Positions 37,895 to 40,519 of a DNA stretch of 40,519 bases are shown here, in pieces. Location of the stretch: assembly GCA_025999115.1 (NCBI GenBank), contig BNWW01000015.1, positions 1-40,519 of the forward strand, written 5' to 3'. Origin of the DNA: Bacteroidia bacterium. GTDB taxonomy: Bacteria > Bacteroidota > Bacteroidia > Bacteroidales > Azobacteroidaceae. A model generated the notes under the pieces. That model was not told the DNA's origin. It did not search any database and was given only the letters and a program-made list of their open reading frames with translations. The position numbers and the translations under genes are program-made. The number at the start of each line of letters is the position of its first letter. Position 1 is the stretch's first letter.

Positions 37895-39994
37895 ATGAAA
37901 AACAAAACACTATGTTTCTCATTCTTTCTGTCTGTGTTTTTTACGGCACAAGCAGCAGACGACCCTGTCGATGAATTTATCTTCGGCACACTACAAAATA
38001 CCCCCGCCCATTTGCAGGCTAATTACAATGCCGGTATGCGAATGGCTATTCTCGCCTTGGGATGGGATAGCTTCTATTCTTCCGAAGGAGTAAAAAATAC
38101 CAATTATATCAATAATCAAAAAGCGCTCCTGCAATCCTATCGCGATTTGGATTATCAAGTAATGCTCGATTTCGGAACTCAATATCCGCCCAATTGGATC
38201 TACAACTATCCAAACAGCCGGTGGAAAAACCAGTACGGCGATGAATATTCGGGCGGTATCGGCGAAACGGCCGTCAACGTAGTGTTTAATGATTTGATGC
38301 GACAAAAGCAAGAGCAATATTTTCAAGATGTTTTTGAAGAATTAGGCACAAACTTTGAAATCGTGCGTTTGGGTTTGATGCGTTACGGCGAATTGGGATA
38401 TATCGAACCTAATTTTAATTCAAAAACCAATTGCTACTGGGCTTTTGACAATATTGCGCAAGGCAATACCGGAGGAGTAGGTTTGCCGGCCGGTGTTCCT
38501 GTATGCCCTGTCCCCGGATGGATACCCGGAGCGGCAAGCGCCAACCACGAAGATGCCCGGCTATTTCTCGAATGGTATATCGAAGCGCTCAAAAACTATC
38601 ACGATTGGCAAATTACCACCGTGCGAAAATATTTCGACAACGAAATGGCGATGCTTTATCCTTCGTGGGGACTTCGCGAGGGGCAAGCCGAAACTGCCAT
38701 TCAAGTGAATCTCAACGGATCTTCCGGCGCCGAAGGTACGATGGAAGTGCAACGCGCCCACGATTTCAAACGGTTTATAGAAGGCATTACCGATCCGAAA
38801 GTGATCGTTTTCGGAACTTGGATCGATTCTAATCCGGAGTGGAGTGGGGCAGGCAATCCGCCTCCCATCGAATTTTTGGCGAATTTGGCAAAAAATCATA
38901 TCCCAACACTAAAAGTGATGGGTGAAAATACTGGCGGCGGCGGTTTGGCCGAAATGGAATTGACATTCAAACGTATGAAAGACAACGGACTTGCCGGTTT
39001 TATGTGGGCGTTTGAAAGCGATCTCTATGATGGCAAAGCGCCCACATTGGCCAATTATACCCGCTTGATTGCACAATACTTGGGCAAACCGCTTCCCGAA
39101 AGAGATGTCAAGTTGGTAGTAAAACCGCTTTGGGTTACCGACAAAGCGACCGAAACCGATTGGGGCGGAGCGACTGCTCCAAATGACGACCGCTATTTGA
39201 TGACCCCGATAGAAGGCTCCGACAACGCATACCAATGCAGTTTATCGCTGAAAAAGTTTTTTAAGAACAATAAATGGGATACCAAATGGGGCGCCGAGCC
39301 GAAACCGGACGGAGAAACCCAAAACGAAGGATGGGCCAATCTGCATCAATTTGCCGTTGTTTATCAGGATAATTACGGAACCAACCGGACAGACAATAAT
39401 CCCAATGCCGTAGAAAGAGCTTCGTTTACGCTCGATTCCGACACAACCGTTACGTTTTATGCCGTTATCAACGACGATGAACGAATACGCGCCTACTGTG
39501 ATGCTCAAACCACTACGGTTTCGATGTTTGAAAACACAGCGGGAAATGTGGCGCTTCCGGCAGCCATCGGTCAACTATCTACGCAAAATGTGGTGGAAGT
39601 CGGTAATACGAACGGCAAAAAGATAGAATGTACACTCACGCCTAACTTCCTCCGTCCCGACGGACTGGCCGCGAACAGTAAATATCCGATCTATACGAGA
39701 GGCCTTCACCGGTTTACCCTCGATTTTACAACGTTGACTTACAGTATCGAGCAAGTAGAGGATGTGCCGACGGGAATAGAAACAAATACGCAATCAGTGT
39801 CTCCGGCTATCTCTGTTAAAAACAGAATGCTCTATGCCACTTTTCAAGGTGCTGCCGTGATTGAACTTTATTCCGTTACCGGACAATTGATAGAGCAACG
39901 ATGGGCACAAAACACCTATCAGCGTACGCTGCCAGCTTCAGGAGTGTATATTTTGAAAATCAATCAGGCTCCTTACAAATTTTTTATACTCTAA
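37895..39994 (+). CDS. secreted TIM-barrel glycoside hydrolase-like protein of unassigned family
   Basis: 699 aa: signal peptide (1-20); a domain of about 380 aa that reads like a (beta/alpha)8 hydrolase (GTLQNTPAHLQANYNAGMRM, YQVMLDFGTQYPPNW, PTLKVMGENTGGGG, GLAGFMWAFESD); then the same domain as the 441-aa protein (~405-620) and a sorting-like tail (LYSVTGQLIEQ). Candidate catalytic acids are E166 in RYGELGYIEP and E344 in MGENTGG, the beta-4/beta-7 spacing expected for clan GH-A. GH42-like enzymes come closest from memory, but I cannot assign a family. Last gene of the operon. Confidence 0.75.
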   Translation: MKNKTLCFSFFLSVFFTAQAADDPVDEFIFGTLQNTPAHLQANYNAGMRMAILALGWDSFYSSEGVKNTNYINNQKALLQSYRDLDYQVMLDFGTQYPPNWIYNYPNSRWKNQYGDEYSGGIGETAVNVVFNDLMRQKQEQYFQDVFEELGTNFEIVRLGLMRYGELGYIEPNFNSKTNCYWAFDNIAQGNTGGVGLPAGVPVCPVPGWIPGAASANHEDARLFLEWYIEALKNYHDWQITTVRKYFDNEMAMLYPSWGLREGQAETAIQVNLNGSSGAEGTMEVQRAHDFKRFIEGITDPKVIVFGTWIDSNPEWSGAGNPPPIEFLANLAKNHIPTLKVMGENTGGGGLAEMELTFKRMKDNGLAGFMWAFESDLYDGKAPTLANYTRLIAQYLGKPLPERDVKLVVKPLWVTDKATETDWGGATAPNDDRYLMTPIEGSDNAYQCSLSLKKFFKNNKWDTKWGAEPKPDGETQNEGWANLHQFAVVYQDNYGTNRTDNNPNAVERASFTLDSDTTVTFYAVINDDERIRAYCDAQTTTVSMFENTAGNVALPAAIGQLSTQNVVEVGNTNGKKIECTLTPNFLRPDGLAANSKYPIYTRGLHRFTLDFTTLTYSIEQVEDVPTGIETNTQSVSPAISVKNRMLYATFQGAAVIELYSVTGQLIEQRWAQNTYQRTLPASGVYILKINQAPYKFFIL

Positions 39995-40091
39995 TATAAA
40001 AAATATTGTAAAAATCGACACTCCAGTGTACAAAAATCTCTCGGACAACTCAAGAAGAATCTTTGGATCAGCTGTAAAATCCTGTTTTAGT

Positions 40092-40366
40092 TAAACATTA
40101 ATTTAGTGTAAAGGCGCAGATCGCCGCCATCTTTGTAGCCGTGGTGCGTCAGCCCACGGTAACGATGTACATACCTGCCCAGAGCCGCGTAGCGGCGACA
40201 CTTTAATGCGGATGTATCGCCGCTACGCGGCTCTATTTGGGGGCTAAATGCCTACCGTGCGCTGACGCGCCACGGCTACAAAGATGTCTGCCCTCTGGGC
40301 ATTCGGGCGCCCATTGCGGTTGCCCGAACGCCATTTCATGGCGCCAATCCTCTAAATTAATGTTTA
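40092..40366. mobile_element. MITE-like nested palindromic element
   Basis: About 275 bp bounded by perfect 15-bp inverted repeats (TAAACATTAATTTAG at 40092-40106, CTAAATTAATGTTTA at 40352-40366). Inside are nested arms: ATCTTTGTAGCCGTGG (40129-40144) with 40270-40285; GCGTCAGC (40146-40153) with 40261-40268; CACGGTA (40155-40161) with 40253-40259; and AGAGCCGCGTAGCGGCGA (40181-40198) with 40217-40234. GC-rich core in AT-rich surroundings and no credible gene. No clear target-site duplication. It fills most of the gene-free stretch 39995-40519; 39995-40091 shows nothing notable. Confidence 0.75.
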
Positions 40367-40412
40367 GCAGAACCACGCGATTTCCCGCTGATCCGAAATA
40401 ATTGCAAAAAAA

Positions 40413-40475
40413 CAATATTGTTGCATCAATAAACAAAATCGTGGCAGATTTACGGATAGAAAATCGCGTATTTTG
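40413..40475 (+). promoter_or_regulatory. third copy of the polysaccharide-locus promoter, for a gene beyond the window
   Basis: CAATA, 3 nt, TTGCA, 2 nt, AATAAA (40413-40433) is followed after 34 nt by GTATTTTG (40468-40475). Motif and spacing are identical to the two promoters at 33.6-33.8 kb. A small hairpin (TTGCATT/AATGCAA, 40473-40492) overlaps the predicted start of transcription. The window ends in ATATCA, the same bases that precede or begin the start codons at 33814 and near 37895, so a gene probably starts right at the edge. Confidence 0.6.
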
Positions 40476-40519
40476 CATTGTAAAAAATGCAATTTATTCA
40501 TTTTTAAATTATAATATCA

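Noticed and set aside
40233..40478. 81-codon minus-strand frame
   Set aside because: It lies across the MITE-like palindrome and the predicted promoter, with no start signal or protein-like composition.
26859..40519. SusC/SusD transporter pair of a classical polysaccharide utilisation locus
   Set aside because: No TonB-dependent receptor or SusD-like frame is present in the window; it may lie to the right.

Overview
The window looks like chromosomal DNA of a Bacteroidetes/Bacteroidales bacterium. The evidence is: TAnnTTTG -7 promoter boxes with little Shine-Dalgarno signal; C-terminal type IX secretion (T9SS) sorting tails on secreted glycoside hydrolases; a TANFOR domain; and a linked acnA-icd-gltA set of Bacteroides type. 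No rRNA, tRNA or CRISPR array was seen.

Region 1 (1-13,833, minus strand) is a candidate polymorphic-toxin operon. In transcription order it holds a 1540-aa secreted beta-rich protein of unknown role, a 1595-aa secreted protein (TANFOR, fibronectin III, metzincin-like protease, EndoNS_2-type nuclease tip), a YezG-like immunity protein, and a second shorter toxin with its own signal peptide. The second toxin shares a ~1.15-kb nearly identical protease module with the first but ends in a PD-(D/E)XK-type nuclease tip. Recombination between the two copies would swap the warhead. The second toxin's 3' end and probable immunity locus appear disrupted by an insertion sequence at the window edge.

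Region 2 (14,071-18,873, plus strand) encodes aconitase, an isocitrate dehydrogenase with NAD-type specificity residues, and citrate synthase, the oxidative branch from oxaloacetate to 2-oxoglutarate.

Region 3 (about 18,807-26,858) is an AT-rich ~8-kb island bounded by a 68-bp direct duplication of the gltA 3' end; the two copies differ only at two synonymous positions. It is full of broken genes (sugar-nucleotide SDR, WG-repeat protein, GxxExxY protein, histidine phosphatase, IS200-like transposase, radical SAM/SPASM protein). It also carries defence-type genes: an AbiEi-like protein, AbiH, a two-helix membrane protein, and a divergent sigma54-activator-like AAA+ ATPase with an apparent frameshift. 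No integrase is present.

Region 4 (26,886-39,994) is a divergent polysaccharide-degradation locus. The minus-strand operon has three GH5 enzymes. The plus-strand operon has four secreted proteins: a two-domain protein, two non-catalytic proteins with carbohydrate-binding-like modules, and an unassigned TIM-barrel hydrolase. Nine copies of one beta-sandwich module are spread over four proteins. Both promoters, and a third at the right edge of the window, share a motif (CAATA, 3 nt, TTGCA, 2 nt, AATAAA) placed exactly 34 nt before the -7 octamer. This defines a small regulon whose third member lies just past the window. No SusC/SusD pair is visible.

Region 5 (39,995-40,519) holds a MITE-like nested palindrome with 15-bp terminal inverted repeats, then that third promoter.
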